Source: Methylobacterium fujisawaense (GTDB lineage: Bacteria > Pseudomonadota > Alphaproteobacteria > Rhizobiales > Beijerinckiaceae). Taken from it: a stretch of 64,000 bases of DNA. This document shows, piece after piece, positions 26,639 to 40,332 of this stretch (the first letter of the stretch is position 1; every line of letters begins with the position of its first letter). The notes below the pieces were generated by a model. That model saw only the letters and a list, made by a program, of their open reading frames with translations, ran no database searches and was not told the DNA's origin. The stretch lies in assembly GCF_014138435.1 (NCBI RefSeq), contig NZ_JACJIM010000004.1, positions 434,001-498,000 on the forward strand, given 5' to 3'. Position numbers and translations under genes: made by a program.

Positions 26639-28066
26639 ATGTCCTCAGCCGTCGTCACGCGCTTCGCCCCCTCGCCCACCGGCTACCTGCATATCGGCGG
26701 GGCCCGCACGGCGTTGTTCAACTGGCTCTACGCCCGCCACACCGGCGGCAAGATGCTGCTGCGCATCGAGGATACCGACCGGGAGCGCTCCACCAAGGGC
26801 GCGATCGACGCGATCCTCGAAGGCCTGTCCTGGCTCGGCCTCGACTGGGACGGGGACGTGGTGTTCCAGTTCGCCCGGGCCGAGCGCCACCGGGCCGTGG
26901 CCGAGGAGCTGCTGGCGGCCGGCCGTGCCTACCATTGCTATGCCACCGCCGAGGAGCTGACCTCGATGCGGGAGACCGCCCGGGCCGAGGGCCGCGCCCC
27001 CCGCTACGACGGCCGCTGGCGCGACCGCGACCCGTCCGAGGCCCCCGCGGGGGTCAAGCCGGTGATCCGCCTGCGCGCGCCGACCGAGGGCGAGACCGTC
27101 GTCGAGGACGCCGTCCAGGGCCGCGTGACCTGGGCCAACAAGGACCTCGACGACCTCGTCCTGCTGCGTTCGGACGGGACGCCGACCTACATGCTGGCCG
27201 TGGTGGTCGACGACCACGACATGGGCGTCACGCAGATCATCCGCGGCGACGACCACCTCACCAACGCGGCGCGCCAGAGCCAGATCTTTTCCGCCTTGGG
27301 CTGGGACATTCCCCGGATGGCCCATATCCCGCTGATCCACGGGGCGGACGGAGCCAAGCTCTCGAAGCGCCACGGGGCGCTCGGCGTCGAGGCCTATCGC
27401 GATCTCGGCTACCTGCCGGCGGCCCTGCGCAACTACCTCGTGCGGCTCGGCTGGAGCCACGGCGACCAGGAGGTCTTCTCCACCGAGGAGATGGTCGCGG
27501 CCTTCGACCTCGGCGCGGTGGGGCGCTCCGCGGCGCGGTTCGACTTCGCCAAGCTCGCCAACCTCAACGGCCTCTACATCCGCACGAGCGCCGATGCCGA
27601 TCTCGTCGCGGCGATCGAGACGATCCTGCCCAATGTCGGTCCCGGGCGCGGCCTGTCGGCGCCGCTGCAGCCCGACCTCAAGGACAAGCTCACCCAGGCC
27701 ATGCCGGGCCTGAAGGAGCGGGCCAAGACGCTGATCGAGCTCCTCGACAGCGCCTATTACCTCTACGCCCAGCGGCCGCTGGCGCTGGACGACAAGGCCC
27801 GCGCCCTCCTCTCCGACGAGGGCCGCGCCCGCCTCGCCGGGGTGCGGCCGGTGCTCGAGGCGCTGCCGGACTGGAATGCGGCCTCGACCGAGGGGGCTGT
27901 CCGCCAGTACGCGGAGGACGCCGGCTGCAAGCTCGGACAGGTGGCCCAGCCCCTGCGCGCGGCGCTGACCGGCCGCACCACCTCCCCGCCCCTGTTCGAC
28001 GTGATGGCGGTGCTCGGTCGGGAGGAAACCCTCGCCCGCCTGAGCGATCAGGTGCCGCAGGTCTGA
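26639..28066 (+). CDS. gltX: Glutamate--tRNA ligase
   Basis: Class I aminoacyl-tRNA synthetase of 475 residues that charges tRNA-Glu (and possibly tRNA-Gln before amidation). The HIGH-type motif is in [17 protein letters not shown] (residues 8-24) and the KMSKS-type loop is KLSKRHG (about 241-247). The C-terminal anticodon-binding domain is complete. The ATG at 26639 begins seven residues before the conserved RFAPSP; upstream codons are unrelated. The 192-base spacer to comEC should hold the divergent promoters. Confidence 0.97.
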   Translation: MSSAVVTRFAPSPTGYLHIGGARTALFNWLYARHTGGKMLLRIEDTDRERSTKGAIDAILEGLSWLGLDWDGDVVFQFARAERHRAVAEELLAAGRAYHCYATAEELTSMRETARAEGRAPRYDGRWRDRDPSEAPAGVKPVIRLRAPTEGETVVEDAVQGRVTWANKDLDDLVLLRSDGTPTYMLAVVVDDHDMGVTQIIRGDDHLTNAARQSQIFSALGWDIPRMAHIPLIHGADGAKLSKRHGALGVEAYRDLGYLPAALRNYLVRLGWSHGDQEVFSTEEMVAAFDLGAVGRSAARFDFAKLANLNGLYIRTSADADLVAAIETILPNVGPGRGLSAPLQPDLKDKLTQAMPGLKERAKTLIELLDSAYYLYAQRPLALDDKARALLSDEGRARLAGVRPVLEALPDWNAASTEGAVRQYAEDAGCKLGQVAQPLRAALTGRTTSPPLFDVMAVLGREETLARLSDQVPQV

Positions 28067-28135
28067 AGCCACCGGGCGTAGCCGGGGAACTGCCGGCCCC
28101 GGCTCGAATTGCGCTTGGTGGAATTTGCTTGGCGT

Positions 28136-28160
28136 CGGGGTCGGGTTGTCACCGACCCCG
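28136..28160 (+). terminator. Hairpin after gltX
   Basis: CGGGGTCGG and CCGACCCCG form a perfect 9-bp stem around a 7-base loop, followed by TTGCTG. It lies 70 bases after the gltX stop in the spacer before gltA. The T tract is weak, so it may instead be part of the gltA leader. Confidence 0.45.
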
Positions 28161-28296
28161 TTGCTGCTGCAGTGCCGTTTGGGTAACCCATGCCTGTGAG
28201 CACCCGCAGCATAATGCGTGTGCTCAGGCCCCCGGGACCGACTCGGGCAGCCCGAGCCCGGCATCCGCCACGTCGCCAGAGAAGGGTCCACGATCC

Positions 28297-29586
<1,290 letters not shown>

Positions 29587-29619
29587 GGCAGGACCACCTG
29601 TCCTGTGACGCGAGCGACG

Positions 29620-29649
29620 GGGCGGCCGAGAGGCCGCCCTTCGTGTTTG
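29620..29649 (+). terminator. gltA terminator, overlapping the alkA start region
   Basis: A perfect 8-bp stem (GGGCGGCC / GGCCGCCC) with loop GAGA is followed by TTCGTGTTT. The probable start codon of alkA (GTG at 29643) lies within the T-rich tail, and its ribosome binding site lies in the loop and stem. Confidence 0.65.
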
Positions 29650-30536
29650 CGGGGGCGATCGAACGCCGCCTGCCCGTCCGGCCGCCCTACGACTGGGCGG
29701 CGATCCGCGCGTTCCTCGCCAAGCGGGCGATCCCGGGCGTCGAGGCGGCCGATCCCGCGGCGGCCTACGCCCGCACGATCAGCATCGCGGGGCGGCACGG
29801 GCTCCTGACGGTGGCGCCCGGCGCGGATTGCCTGCACGTCGCGCTGCGCGGTGTCGAGGCCGGGCACGCCGAGGCGGTCGCGGGGCGCCTGCGCCGCCTC
29901 TTCGACTGCGACGCCGATCCCGGCGCCATCGCGGCCTGCCTTGTCGGCGATCCGGTCCTGGCCCCGCTCGTCGCCGCGCGGCCGGGATTGCGCCTCCCCG
30001 GGGCCTGGGACCCGTTCGAGACCGGCTGCCGGGCGATCCTCGGTCAGCAGGTCTCTGTGGCGGCCGCGATCGGGCTCGCGGGCAAGCTGGTGGCGGCGTT
30101 CGGGAAGCCCCTCGCGGAGCCGATGGGCGGGCTGACCCACGTCTTTCCCACGCCGGCGGATCTGGTCGAGGCGGATATCGCCCTGGCGCTCAACATGCCG
30201 CGGGCCCGCGGCGCGGCGATCCGGGCGCTGGCCGCGGCGGCTTTGGCCGATCCGGACCTGTTCGCCCCGGCGGAGTCGCTGGAGGCCGCGGTGCTCCGCT
30301 TCACGGCGATCCGCGGGATCGGTCCCTGGACGGCGCAGTACATCGCCATGCGGGCGCTCAAGCTGCCCGACGCCCTGCCGGTGGGCGATGTCGGCCTGCT
30401 GCGGGCGCTGGAGAGCCGCACCGGGCGTCCGAGCCCGGCGGCGCTCCTGGCCCGGGCCGAGGCGTGGCGCCCGTTCCGGGCTTACGCGGCGCAGCACCTC
30501 TGGGCGGCGGACGAGGCGGCTGTGAAGGCGCGGTGA
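29643..30536 (+). CDS. DNA-3-methyladenine glycosylase II (AlkA-like)
   Basis: Base-excision repair glycosylase of about 297 residues that removes alkylated bases from DNA. An AlkA_N-like domain (PYDWAAIRAFLAKRAIPGVE, about 14-35) precedes the HhH-GPD fold. That fold includes CRAILGQQVSVAAA (about 122-135), the helix-hairpin-helix IRGIGPWTAQYIAMRAL (about 222-238) and the catalytic Asp in PVGDVGL (about 246). It lacks any Ada-type domain. The GTG at 29643 is the best start (GAGAGG 8 bases upstream), although it sits on the gltA terminator hairpin. No LexA box precedes it. Confidence 0.88.
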   Translation: MFAGAIERRLPVRPPYDWAAIRAFLAKRAIPGVEAADPAAAYARTISIAGRHGLLTVAPGADCLHVALRGVEAGHAEAVAGRLRRLFDCDADPGAIAACLVGDPVLAPLVAARPGLRLPGAWDPFETGCRAILGQQVSVAAAIGLAGKLVAAFGKPLAEPMGGLTHVFPTPADLVEADIALALNMPRARGAAIRALAAAALADPDLFAPAESLEAAVLRFTAIRGIGPWTAQYIAMRALKLPDALPVGDVGLLRALESRTGRPSPAALLARAEAWRPFRAYAAQHLWAADEAAVKAR

Positions 30537-30566
30537 TAGGGGTGCTAACCCGTCGCTTCGGCGCCG

Positions 30567-30658
30567 CCGTCCTTGCGAGCGGAGCGAAGCAATCCAGTCG
30601 GCACCACGCTAACGTATGCCGCTGGCCCTGAGTCACTTCGCTGTGCTCGCGATGACGG
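30567..30658. repeat. Intergenic inverted repeat (92 bp)
   Basis: The arms at 30567-30590 (starting CCGTCCTTGCGAGCGGAGCG) and 30636-30658 (complement CCGTCATCGCGAGCACAGCG) match at most positions. This pattern of TTGCGAGC...GAGCGAAGCAATCC is typical of short dispersed repeats in Alphaproteobacteria. It follows the alkA stop. Confidence 0.75.
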
Positions 30659-30752
30659 AGGGGCTGGTCGACCCGGTGCCCCCATGGTCGTTGTGGGGCC
30701 ATGGATGGCGCCCTACAGGGGGCGGGTGGCACGCACCACGGACCCTTTGCCC

Positions 30753-30842
30753 GTGACGACAGCCCAGCTCTTTCTTCTGGCGGTTCCGATCGGCGGCGTG
30801 GTGGCCCTTGGCGCGCTCTGGCTCGATCAGCGTTCGCGCTGA
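30753..30842 (+). CDS. Possible tiny membrane peptide (29 aa)
   Basis: An open frame from GTG 30753 encodes a hydrophobic helix (TTAQLFLLAVPIGGVVALGALW) ending in DQRSR. An upstream in-frame ATG at 30684 would give 52 residues with an Arg-rich head. The ribosome binding site is weak and the gene lies between repeat elements, so it may be chance. Confidence 0.3.
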   Translation: MTTAQLFLLAVPIGGVVALGALWLDQRSR

Positions 30843-30868
30843 GACCGTCTCCGAACGAGGTGCGGGTC

Positions 30869-31006
30869 CCCTCTCCCGAGCGGGAGAGGGACAGGGTGAG
30901 GGATGAGAACGATCCGGAGGAGGCGCGACCCAAACGCGCGTCGATGGCGGGCTCTATTCTGATCCTTTTCGACCCTCACCCCAACCCTCTCCCGAACGGG
31001 AGAGGG
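30869..31006. repeat. Intergenic palindromic element with paired hairpins (138 bp)
   Basis: Two near-identical perfect palindromes, 30869-30890 (10-bp stem CCCTCTCCCG) and 30985-31006 (same stem), flank a spacer and are bordered by inverted GTGAGGG/CCCTCAC edges. They may terminate parC transcription. The element resembles the one inside imuB. Confidence 0.8.
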
Positions 31007-31067
31007 AGCCTGTCGCGCCTACATGAACGGACGTGCGTATGGCCGTCCTCTTTCAGTCGGCCCCCCT

Positions 31068-33314
31068 TCAGCGCCCGAACCGCTCGAATTTCGGGAAGCT
31101 GCGCGCCATCATCAGCCCGACCTCGGCGCGGTGGCCGAGCCACTTCTCCAGCACCGACGCGTTGGCGAGCCGGCCCTCCGGTGAGCCGTCCTGCCAGGGC
31201 AGGCCGTCCGCCAGCTTGAACACGTGCGCGTCGAGCAGCCCGCCGCTGCGGCAGCGCTGGAGGCGCACGCCCTTGCCGCGGGCGAGTTCGGCCACCTCGG
31301 AGATCGGGAAGATCAGCAGCAGCTTTTCCGTGTTGACCACCGCGACGTGGTCGCCCTCGGCCGGCACCAGCACCGCCGCGGTGGCGTCGCCGTCGAGGCC
31401 CAGAACGTTCTTGCCCTTGCGGGTGTTGGCCACCAGCGCGTCGGCGGGCGCCACGAAGCCGCGCCCGTCCGAGCCCGCGATCAGCAGCTTGGTCTCGGGC
31501 CGGTAGGGCAGCGCCGCCACGATCTCGGTGCCGTCGTCGAGGTCGGCCATCAGCCGCACCGGGTCGCCGAAGCCGCGCCCGCCCGGTAGCTTCGAGGCTT
31601 CCAGCGTGAACACCTTGCCGTTCGTGGCGAGCAGCAGGATCTTCTGGGTGGTCTCGGTGGGGAAGGCGATCTTCAGGGTGTCGTCGCCCTTGAACGCAAC
31701 GCCCGAGAGGTCGGCGACGTGGCCTTTGAGCGCCCGGATCCAGCCCTTGGTGGAGACGATCACGGTGATCGGCTCGCGCTCGACCAGGGCCGCGGTGAAG
31801 TCGATGCCGCCGACATCCGGCGGGCTCGCTAGCGTCGTGCGGCGCTTGCCCAGCTTCGTCTCGGGCCCAAACGTCTTCTTCACGGCGCGGATCTGCGCCT
31901 GGATCGCCTTCCATTGTGCCGGCTCGGAGGCCAGCAGGGCATCGATTTCGGCCTTCTCGGCGGTGAGCGCGTCGAACTCGCGCTTCAGCTCCATCTCCTC
32001 CAGCTTGCGCAAGGACCGCAGGCGGGTGTCGAGGATCGCGTTGGCCTGGATCTCGGTCAGCTCGAACCGGGCCATGAGGGCGGCCTTCGGCTCGTCCTCC
32101 TCGCGGATGATGCGGATCACCTCGTCGAGGTCGAGATAGACGATGAGCAACCCGCCCAGGATCTCCAGGCGGCGGTCGATCTGGCCGAGGCGGTAGCGCG
32201 AGCGGCGCTGCAGGACGACGCGGCGGTGGTCGACCCATTCCCGCAGGCACTCGGCGAGCCCGATCACCTTCGGCACGAGGCCGCCGACCAGGACGTTGAG
32301 GTTGAGCGGGATCCGCGCCTCCAGCTCGGTGAGCCGGAACAGCGATTCCATCAGGATCACCGGATCCACCGTGCGCGAGCGCGGCTCCAGCACGACACGC
32401 ACGTCCTCGGCGGATTCATCGCGCACGTCGGCGAGCAGCGGCAGCTTCTTCTCCTGCAGCAGCTCGGCCATCTTCTCGATCAGCCGGCCCTTCGGGATGC
32501 CGTAGGGGATCTCGGTGACGACGATGTTCCAGGTGCCGCGGCCGAGATCCTCCTTGGTCCAGCGGGCGCGGACCCGGAAGGCACCGCGGCCGGTGCGGTA
32601 GGCCTCGGCGATCGACTCGGCCGAATCCACCAGGATGCCGCCGGTCGGGAAGTCCGGCCCCTGCACGAACTTCGCGAGCTGCCCGGACGTCGCCTCGGGA
32701 TGGTTGATCAGGTAGAGCGCCGCGTCGCACAGCTCGGCGGCGTTGTGCGGCGGGATCGAGGTCGCCATGCCGACCGCGATGCCCTGGCTGCCGTTGGCGA
32801 GCAGGTTCGGGAAGGCCGCCGGCAGGACGATCGGCTCCTCCTTCTCGCCGTTGTAGGACGGCCGGAAATCGACGGTGTCCTCGTCGATCCCGTCGAGCAG
32901 GAGGCGGGCGACCTCGGTGAGCCGCGCCTCGGTGTAGCGATAGGCGGCCGGACCGTCGCCGTCGATGTTGCCGAAATTGCCCTGCCCGTCGACCAGCGGG
33001 TAGCGCTGGGCGAAGTCCTGGGAAAGCCGCACCAGGGCGTCGTAGATCGCCTGGTCGCCGTGCGGGTGGAAGTCACCCATCACGTCGCCGACGATCTTGG
33101 CGCATTTCTTGTGCGCGGTGTTGGGGTCGAGGCGCAGCAGCCGCATCCCGTAGAGGATGCGCCGATGCACGGGCTTCAGCCCGTCGCGGGCATCCGGCAG
33201 CGCCCGGTGCATGATCGTGGACAGCGCATAGGCGAGGTAGCGCTCTTCCAGCGCGGATTTCAGCTCGACGCTCTCGATCCCGTCGCCGGACGGCGGCTCG
33301 AAGGGCTGGCCCAT
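31068..33314 (-). CDS. parC: DNA topoisomerase IV subunit A
   Basis: ATP-dependent type IIA topoisomerase subunit of 748 residues that, with ParE, decatenates replicated chromosomes. The cleavage domain shows the [17 protein letters not shown] region (about 76-92) and the catalytic Tyr127 in [10 protein letters not shown]. The position that is Ser80 in E. coli ParC, important for quinolone binding, is Gln88 here. A C-terminal beta-pinwheel (about 500-748) with degenerate GyrA-box-like repeats distinguishes it from GyrA, together with the [18 protein letters not shown] start. A LexA box lies 233 bases upstream, separated from the gene by a palindromic repeat. parE is not in the window. Confidence 0.95.
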   Translation of the reverse strand: MGQPFEPPSGDGIESVELKSALEERYLAYALSTIMHRALPDARDGLKPVHRRILYGMRLLRLDPNTAHKKCAKIVGDVMGDFHPHGDQAIYDALVRLSQDFAQRYPLVDGQGNFGNIDGDGPAAYRYTEARLTEVARLLLDGIDEDTVDFRPSYNGEKEEPIVLPAAFPNLLANGSQGIAVGMATSIPPHNAAELCDAALYLINHPEATSGQLAKFVQGPDFPTGGILVDSAESIAEAYRTGRGAFRVRARWTKEDLGRGTWNIVVTEIPYGIPKGRLIEKMAELLQEKKLPLLADVRDESAEDVRVVLEPRSRTVDPVILMESLFRLTELEARIPLNLNVLVGGLVPKVIGLAECLREWVDHRRVVLQRRSRYRLGQIDRRLEILGGLLIVYLDLDEVIRIIREEDEPKAALMARFELTEIQANAILDTRLRSLRKLEEMELKREFDALTAEKAEIDALLASEPAQWKAIQAQIRAVKKTFGPETKLGKRRTTLASPPDVGGIDFTAALVEREPITVIVSTKGWIRALKGHVADLSGVAFKGDDTLKIAFPTETTQKILLLATNGKVFTLEASKLPGGRGFGDPVRLMADLDDGTEIVAALPYRPETKLLIAGSDGRGFVAPADALVANTRKGKNVLGLDGDATAAVLVPAEGDHVAVVNTEKLLLIFPISEVAELARGKGVRLQRCRSGGLLDAHVFKLADGLPWQDGSPEGRLANASVLEKWLGHRAEVGLMMARSFPKFERFGR

Positions 33315-33373
33315 GACGGCTCCTGTCTCAGGGCGGGGCCGCCGACCGGCAGCGCCGCCTTTCCGGATGGTTC

Positions 33374-33498
33374 GTCAGTCCGGGGCACCGAAGGCGAGCC
33401 CGGAATCCAGAACCACCGACCCTGTCCGAGGAGGCGGACGAACCTTGCGGGCCGAGCGATTCTGGATTCCGGGCTCCGCTTCGCGGCCCCGAAACGAC
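33374..33498. repeat. Inverted-repeat element between the LexA box and parC (125 bp)
   Basis: The left arm 33374-33412 and right arm 33460-33498 are inverted copies about 39 bases long (inner edges GGAATCCAGAA / TTCTGGATTCC) with only a few mismatches. It is a third repeat family, different from those at 30567 and 30869. Confidence 0.85.
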
Positions 33499-33546
33499 GG
33501 GATGACACAGCCCGGGTTGAGCCGCGCTCAGACCCGGGCGCGATTA

Positions 33547-33561
33547 GAACATAGCGCGAAC
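33547..33561 (-). promoter_or_regulatory. LexA operator upstream of parC
   Basis: GAAC-ATAGCGC-GAAC on the plus strand (GTTC-N7-GTTC in the parC direction) is a perfect SOS box one base beyond the recO stop codon. The first gene downstream on the minus strand is parC, 233 bases away beyond the repeat element. LexA control of parC is therefore probable but not certain. Confidence 0.7.
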
Positions 33562-33562
33562 A

Positions 33563-34282
33563 TTACCCGGCCTCGCGGCCGAGCGCAACGAATCGCGCCC
33601 GCTCCTCGGACGGCGCGAGGCCCCGCGGGCCCCAGACGTGCCGGTCGAGGAAGTACCCCGTCAAGGTAAACCCTTGGGCAACGCCGTCCGGACCCGGGGA
33701 TCCGCCGGCGAGCAGGAAGGTTGGAAGCGCGAGAAGACGGTCCCGATAGGGCTCGCCCGCCGAGGCGCTGACCGCCCGGCCGCTCTTCGGCGAGACGTAG
33801 GCGAGGGCGTCGTTGCCGCCGGTGGCGGCGCAGGCTGTCAGGTCCAGGCCGAAACCGAGCTCCGACAGGATGGCCAACTCGAACCGCACCATCAGGGGCG
33901 GCGCGATGGCGGGGTCGTCGAGGTGCTCGACGAGGATCCCCGCCGCCGCGTAGAGCGCCGGATGCGGGTCGCGCTCGGGGAGGAGGCGCAGCAGCGCCGC
34001 GAGGTGTCCGATGCCGTATAGGGCCAGGCTCGATCCGATCAGCCGGGAGACCTGCGACTCGAGGGGCTCCACCACGTAGGCGCCGAGGCCCTCGTCGAGG
34101 CGCGCCCGCCAGGTCAGCCGGACCCGGTTGCCGGGCTGGAGCACCGGCTGCATCCGCCGCGAGCGTCCGCCATGGACGAGGCCGAGATGGCGTCCATGGG
34201 CCTCGGTCATCGCCTCCAGGATGACGCCGGTCTCCCCGTGCCGGCGCAGGCCGAGCACCAGGGCGTCGTCGGTCCATTGCAT
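33563..34282 (-). CDS. recO: DNA repair protein RecO
   Basis: Recombination mediator of 239 residues that helps load RecA at gaps in the RecFOR pathway. It starts with the typical OB fold ([22 protein letters not shown], ending near residue 75), followed by an alpha-helical domain with [16 protein letters not shown] (about 130-146) and CAATGG. The zinc-finger cysteines of some RecO proteins are reduced to one here, as in many Alphaproteobacteria. era and rnc, frequent neighbours elsewhere, are absent. parC follows on the same strand after the LexA box. Confidence 0.93.
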   Translation of the reverse strand: MQWTDDALVLGLRRHGETGVILEAMTEAHGRHLGLVHGGRSRRMQPVLQPGNRVRLTWRARLDEGLGAYVVEPLESQVSRLIGSSLALYGIGHLAALLRLLPERDPHPALYAAAGILVEHLDDPAIAPPLMVRFELAILSELGFGLDLTACAATGGNDALAYVSPKSGRAVSASAGEPYRDRLLALPTFLLAGGSPGPDGVAQGFTLTGYFLDRHVWGPRGLAPSEERARFVALGREAG

Positions 34283-34413
34283 CGAACGTCGCGTCGTGAG
34301 GTGAAAGGGGCGCGGCGCGCGACGGGCGCGTGCCGCTCGTTCTCCTCATATAGGGACCCGCAGCCTTCGGCGCTGTCCAGCCTCAGGCAGCCTTGGCCGG
34401 TTAGCGAGGGCCG

Positions 34414-34815
34414 ATGCCGCCCCGCGCCGCTCTTGCCATCATCTTCGCCCTCGCCTCCGCCGGCGCGCAGGCCGGGCCGCGCAAACCGAAGCCCGCGGCC
34501 GAGGACGTGCCCTCCCCGGCCCTCCTCCAGCGGATCGCCGCCCTGGCGCTCAAGCAGGTCGCCTTCGGTTCGGTCTCGCTGCTGCCGGTGCGGTTCGAGG
34601 GCAGCCGGATCGCCGGGCCGATCGCGGAGGGCGGCCGAGTGATCTACTGCGTGTCGGGCCGGATGTACGGCCGGACCTTCGGCAAGCCCGAGCGCCCGAA
34701 GGTGACGTTGCTCTACGAGGCCGACCGACTCACGGTGCTCGACGACGACGAGGTCTGCACCGGCCACCGCACCCGGCCCTTCCCCGAACTCGACGCGCTG
34801 GGCAACAAGCCGTGA
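34414..34815 (+). CDS. Hypothetical exported protein (133 aa)
   Basis: Unrecognised. A signal peptide (about residues 1-20, MPPRAALAIIFALASAGAQA) is followed by a 113-residue mature domain with two cysteines and a strand-rich middle (RVIYCVSGRMYGRTFG, PKVTLLYEADRLTVLDDDEVC). It is divergent from recO and precedes the ChaC-like gene by 19 bases, suggesting a two-gene unit. Confidence 0.7.
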   Translation: MPPRAALAIIFALASAGAQAGPRKPKPAAEDVPSPALLQRIAALALKQVAFGSVSLLPVRFEGSRIAGPIAEGGRVIYCVSGRMYGRTFGKPERPKVTLLYEADRLTVLDDDEVCTGHRTRPFPELDALGNKP

Positions 34816-34834
34816 GGCCGCTGCGTTGAGGGCC

Positions 34835-35530
34835 ATGCCCTGCGCGCCCGCCCGCACCCTCGACCTCAGCCTCGACCTGATCGCCCGCGCGCATTCCGTC
34901 CCGGTCCCCGACGACCCGAGCGCCCTCGACGTGCTGTCGGATTCGGAGTTGCGCCCGGGCCTGGAGGCGATCGTCGCCGGGCGCGAGGGCTGCGATCTCT
35001 GGGTCTTCGCCTACGGCTCGCTGATGTGGAATCCGGAATTCGAGGTCGCCGAGCGCCGGATCGGAACGGTGCGCGGCTTCCACCGCCGGTTCTGCCTGCT
35101 GCAGCGCCGGTTCCGCGGCACGCCGGAGCGGCCGGGCTTCGTCCTGGCGCTGGACCGCGGCGGCCTCTGCCGGGGCGTCGTGTTCCGCCTGCCCGGGATG
35201 GAGATCCGCGAGGCGCTGATGCCGGTCTGGCGCCGGGAGATGCGGGGCCGGGGCTACGTCGCCCGCTGGCTGCCGGTCGCCACCGAGACCGGAACCGTGT
35301 CGGCGCTGACCTTCCTGGCCAACCGCGCCAGCGACCGCTACGCCGGCCGCCTCTCGGACGCCGAAATCGCGGAAAAGATCGCCGCCGCCTGCGGGCACAA
35401 GGGACCGAGCGCCGAATACCTGTTCCGGACCGTGGACGCCTGCGAGCGCCTCGGCATCCGCGACCGCCATCTCTGGAATCTCCAGGCCCTTGTGGCCGCG
35501 CGGCTCAGGGCCTGTGCTCCGGGGGCGTGA
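34835..35530 (+). CDS. Gamma-glutamylcyclotransferase, ChaC-like
   Basis: ChaC-family enzyme of about 231 residues, expected to cleave glutathione into 5-oxoproline and Cys-Gly in the cytosol. The diagnostic nucleotide/substrate loop VFAYGSLMWNP is near residue 55, followed by RGFHRRFCLL. The family's catalytic Glu appears to lie in the segment after FRGTPERPGFVLALD. I start at ATG 34835 (GAGG just upstream); a TTG at 34826 is an alternative adding three residues. Confidence 0.88.
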   Translation: MPCAPARTLDLSLDLIARAHSVPVPDDPSALDVLSDSELRPGLEAIVAGREGCDLWVFAYGSLMWNPEFEVAERRIGTVRGFHRRFCLLQRRFRGTPERPGFVLALDRGGLCRGVVFRLPGMEIREALMPVWRREMRGRGYVARWLPVATETGTVSALTFLANRASDRYAGRLSDAEIAEKIAAACGHKGPSAEYLFRTVDACERLGIRDRHLWNLQALVAARLRACAPGA

Positions 35531-35533
35531 GGT

Positions 35534-35677
35534 TCAGGTCCAGGCCCGCTTCATCACCACGGCGACACGTCCGCCCGCATGCTCGGCATCCGGATTGCGC
35601 GGCTCCCGGATCCCGGGGGCGCGGCCGGTGGTGACGTAGACCAGCAGGGTGAGGGCGAGCAGGATCTTCGTGCGCAT
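35534..35677 (-). CDS. Small exported or membrane-anchored protein (47 aa)
   Basis: A short open frame, MRTKILLALTLLVYVTTG followed by a hydrophilic tail ending VVMKRAWT. The N-terminus is a good signal sequence or membrane anchor (about residues 4-18). It fits neatly in the gap after the ChaC-like gene with four bases between the two stops. Ribosome binding support is modest (GAGCG about 7 bases upstream). Function unknown. Confidence 0.5.
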   Translation of the reverse strand: MRTKILLALTLLVYVTTGRAPGIREPRNPDAEHAGGRVAVVMKRAWT

Positions 35678-35738
35678 GGCGACGCTCAGGCTTGAGCGCC
35701 GGTGCATAGGATCGATCGCTTTTTAAGGAGTTGCTGCG

Positions 35739-35783
35739 GTGCACACGGACGGGATCGCGGCCCGGTTCCTGCGGACGTGGTGA
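35739..35783 (+). CDS. Possible 14-codon minigene
   Basis: AAGGAG lies 8 bases before a GTG that opens a 14-residue frame (VHTDGIAARFLRTW, then stop), within the leader of the gene at 35853. It could be a leader peptide or chance; no regulatory hairpin pair is obvious. Confidence 0.2.
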   Translation: MHTDGIAARFLRTW

Positions 35784-35852
35784 AGGAAGGGTTGCGGGCC
35801 GGCCGCGATCGTCTATGCCGCCGGCCCGGGATGTCCACAGGTGGAGGATGAG

Positions 35853-36472
35853 ATGCGGCTCCGGATCGGCGTAGCCCTGGCGGTCGTCGGCATCGCCGCC
35901 GTGGCTCTCCTGGCGGGGCCGCTGAGCCGCGGCGACAGGCTGTCCGACATCCTCACCGGGCGGACGCCGCTGCTCGCCGGCGGCACCCGGGCGCCCGGTG
36001 GCGGCGCGAACCTCACCGGCACCGCCGACCTGGGGACGGATCAGCGTCCGGCGACCCTTTACCTCGCCTGTGATCCGGGCGGGACCGGCCTGTCGGCGGC
36101 GCTGACGGTGCCGCGCTTCGCCGAGCTGGCGCCGCGCTTCGACTTCGCCGGGCTCGAAGGCTCCGGCAGCGCGACGCCGCTCACCGGCATCCTCGTCTCC
36201 AGTGCCGGCAGCGTGCGCTCCATGCGGATGCCCGTGCAGGGCGCGGCGACCGGGGCGGATTCGGGCTTCACCCTGACGGTGACGGGCGCCCGCCGCGGCG
36301 AGGATCCGCTGCGCGGCCTCGCCGTGGCGCTCACCCAGCCCGGCACCAAGCTCACCTGGACGCAGGCGAGCCCGCGCTCCGGCGATCCGGCCCTGACGGC
36401 GGTGTTCACGGTGGCGGAGAGCGACGCCGCCGCGCTGAAGGGCGCCCTCACCGGCTGCCTGGCGGCCCCGTT

Positions 36473-36476
<4 letters not shown>
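35853..36476 (+). CDS. Hypothetical membrane-anchored protein (207 aa)
   Basis: Unrecognised. An N-terminal signal anchor (about residues 5-23, IGVALAVVGIAAVALLAG) precedes an exported Gly/Ala/Thr-rich region and a strand-rich domain (PATLYLACDPGGTGLSAALTV onward) with two cysteines, one near the C-terminus. GGAGG is 5 bases before the ATG at 35853, which fixes the start; the frame opens with a GTG at 35841 that overlaps this site. The 3' end overlaps the dnaE stop by 4 bases (convergent). Confidence 0.7.
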
Positions 36477-39991
<3,515 letters not shown>

Positions 39992-40069
39992 GGCCGACCT
40001 TGTTCCGGGGTCGGCCAGCATCCCCGCTCGCCGGCTCCAAGTCGACGTGTGCCGGGCCGACGAGAGGCG

Positions 40070-40154
40070 ATATCCACCGGTCGTGCCCCGGAAGCACCAG
40101 TTCGGGCCAAGCCTGTGGATTATCGGCCGCGCCGGGCGGATCGCCTGTGCATAA
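40070..40154. promoter_or_regulatory. DnaA-box-like sequences upstream of dnaE
   Basis: On the minus strand TTATGCACA (40146-40154) fully matches TTATNCACA, and TAATCCACA (40114-40122) differs from TTATCCACA at one base. ATATCCACC on the plus strand (40070-40078) is weaker. Clustering within 85 bases in front of a replication gene suggests DnaA control. Confidence 0.4.
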
Positions 40155-40196
40155 CCCGCCCATCGCAGGAACCGGGGGCGCCTTGGAAAAATCCGG

Positions 40197-40301
40197 CTAA
40201 CGAACCGGTGCCAAGGCTATCGCCCAGGCGCCGACCGCCGCGAACAACAGCCCGAACGCCATGAACTCGACCATCCCGGTCAGGACCAACCGCTTCAGCA
40301 T
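40197..40301 (-). CDS. SOS-controlled single-pass membrane peptide (34 aa), candidate cell-division inhibitor
   Basis: A 34-residue open frame (MLKRLVLTGMVEFMAFGLLF, then AAVGAWAIALAPVR) with a short basic N-terminus and one hydrophobic helix (about residues 12-30). GGGAGG lies 7 bases before the ATG. A perfect LexA box lies 31 bases upstream of the ATG, the same distance as at imuA. Together these make a convincing small SOS gene. In Caulobacter, SidA is a 29-residue inner-membrane peptide that is SOS-induced and blocks division through FtsW. Sequence homology to SidA cannot be claimed from inspection; similarity of size, topology and control is the basis. It precedes dnaE by about 205 bases on the same strand. 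Confidence 0.72.
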   Translation of the reverse strand: MLKRLVLTGMVEFMAFGLLFAAVGAWAIALAPVR

Positions 40302-40332
40302 CGACCTGCCTCCCGTGTTCCGGTCCTAGTAT

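Larger units (their letters stand above)
30537..31067. other. Intergenic region dominated by palindromic repeats
   Basis: The spacer between alkA and the convergent parC contains two different palindromic repeat elements (30567-30658 and 30869-31006) with one doubtful tiny gene between them. Nothing else is convincing. Confidence 0.7.

Noticed and set aside
33313..33669. Plus-strand open frame across the parC-recO spacer
   Set aside because: It is made of the palindromic repeat and antisense recO sequence, with no ribosome binding site.
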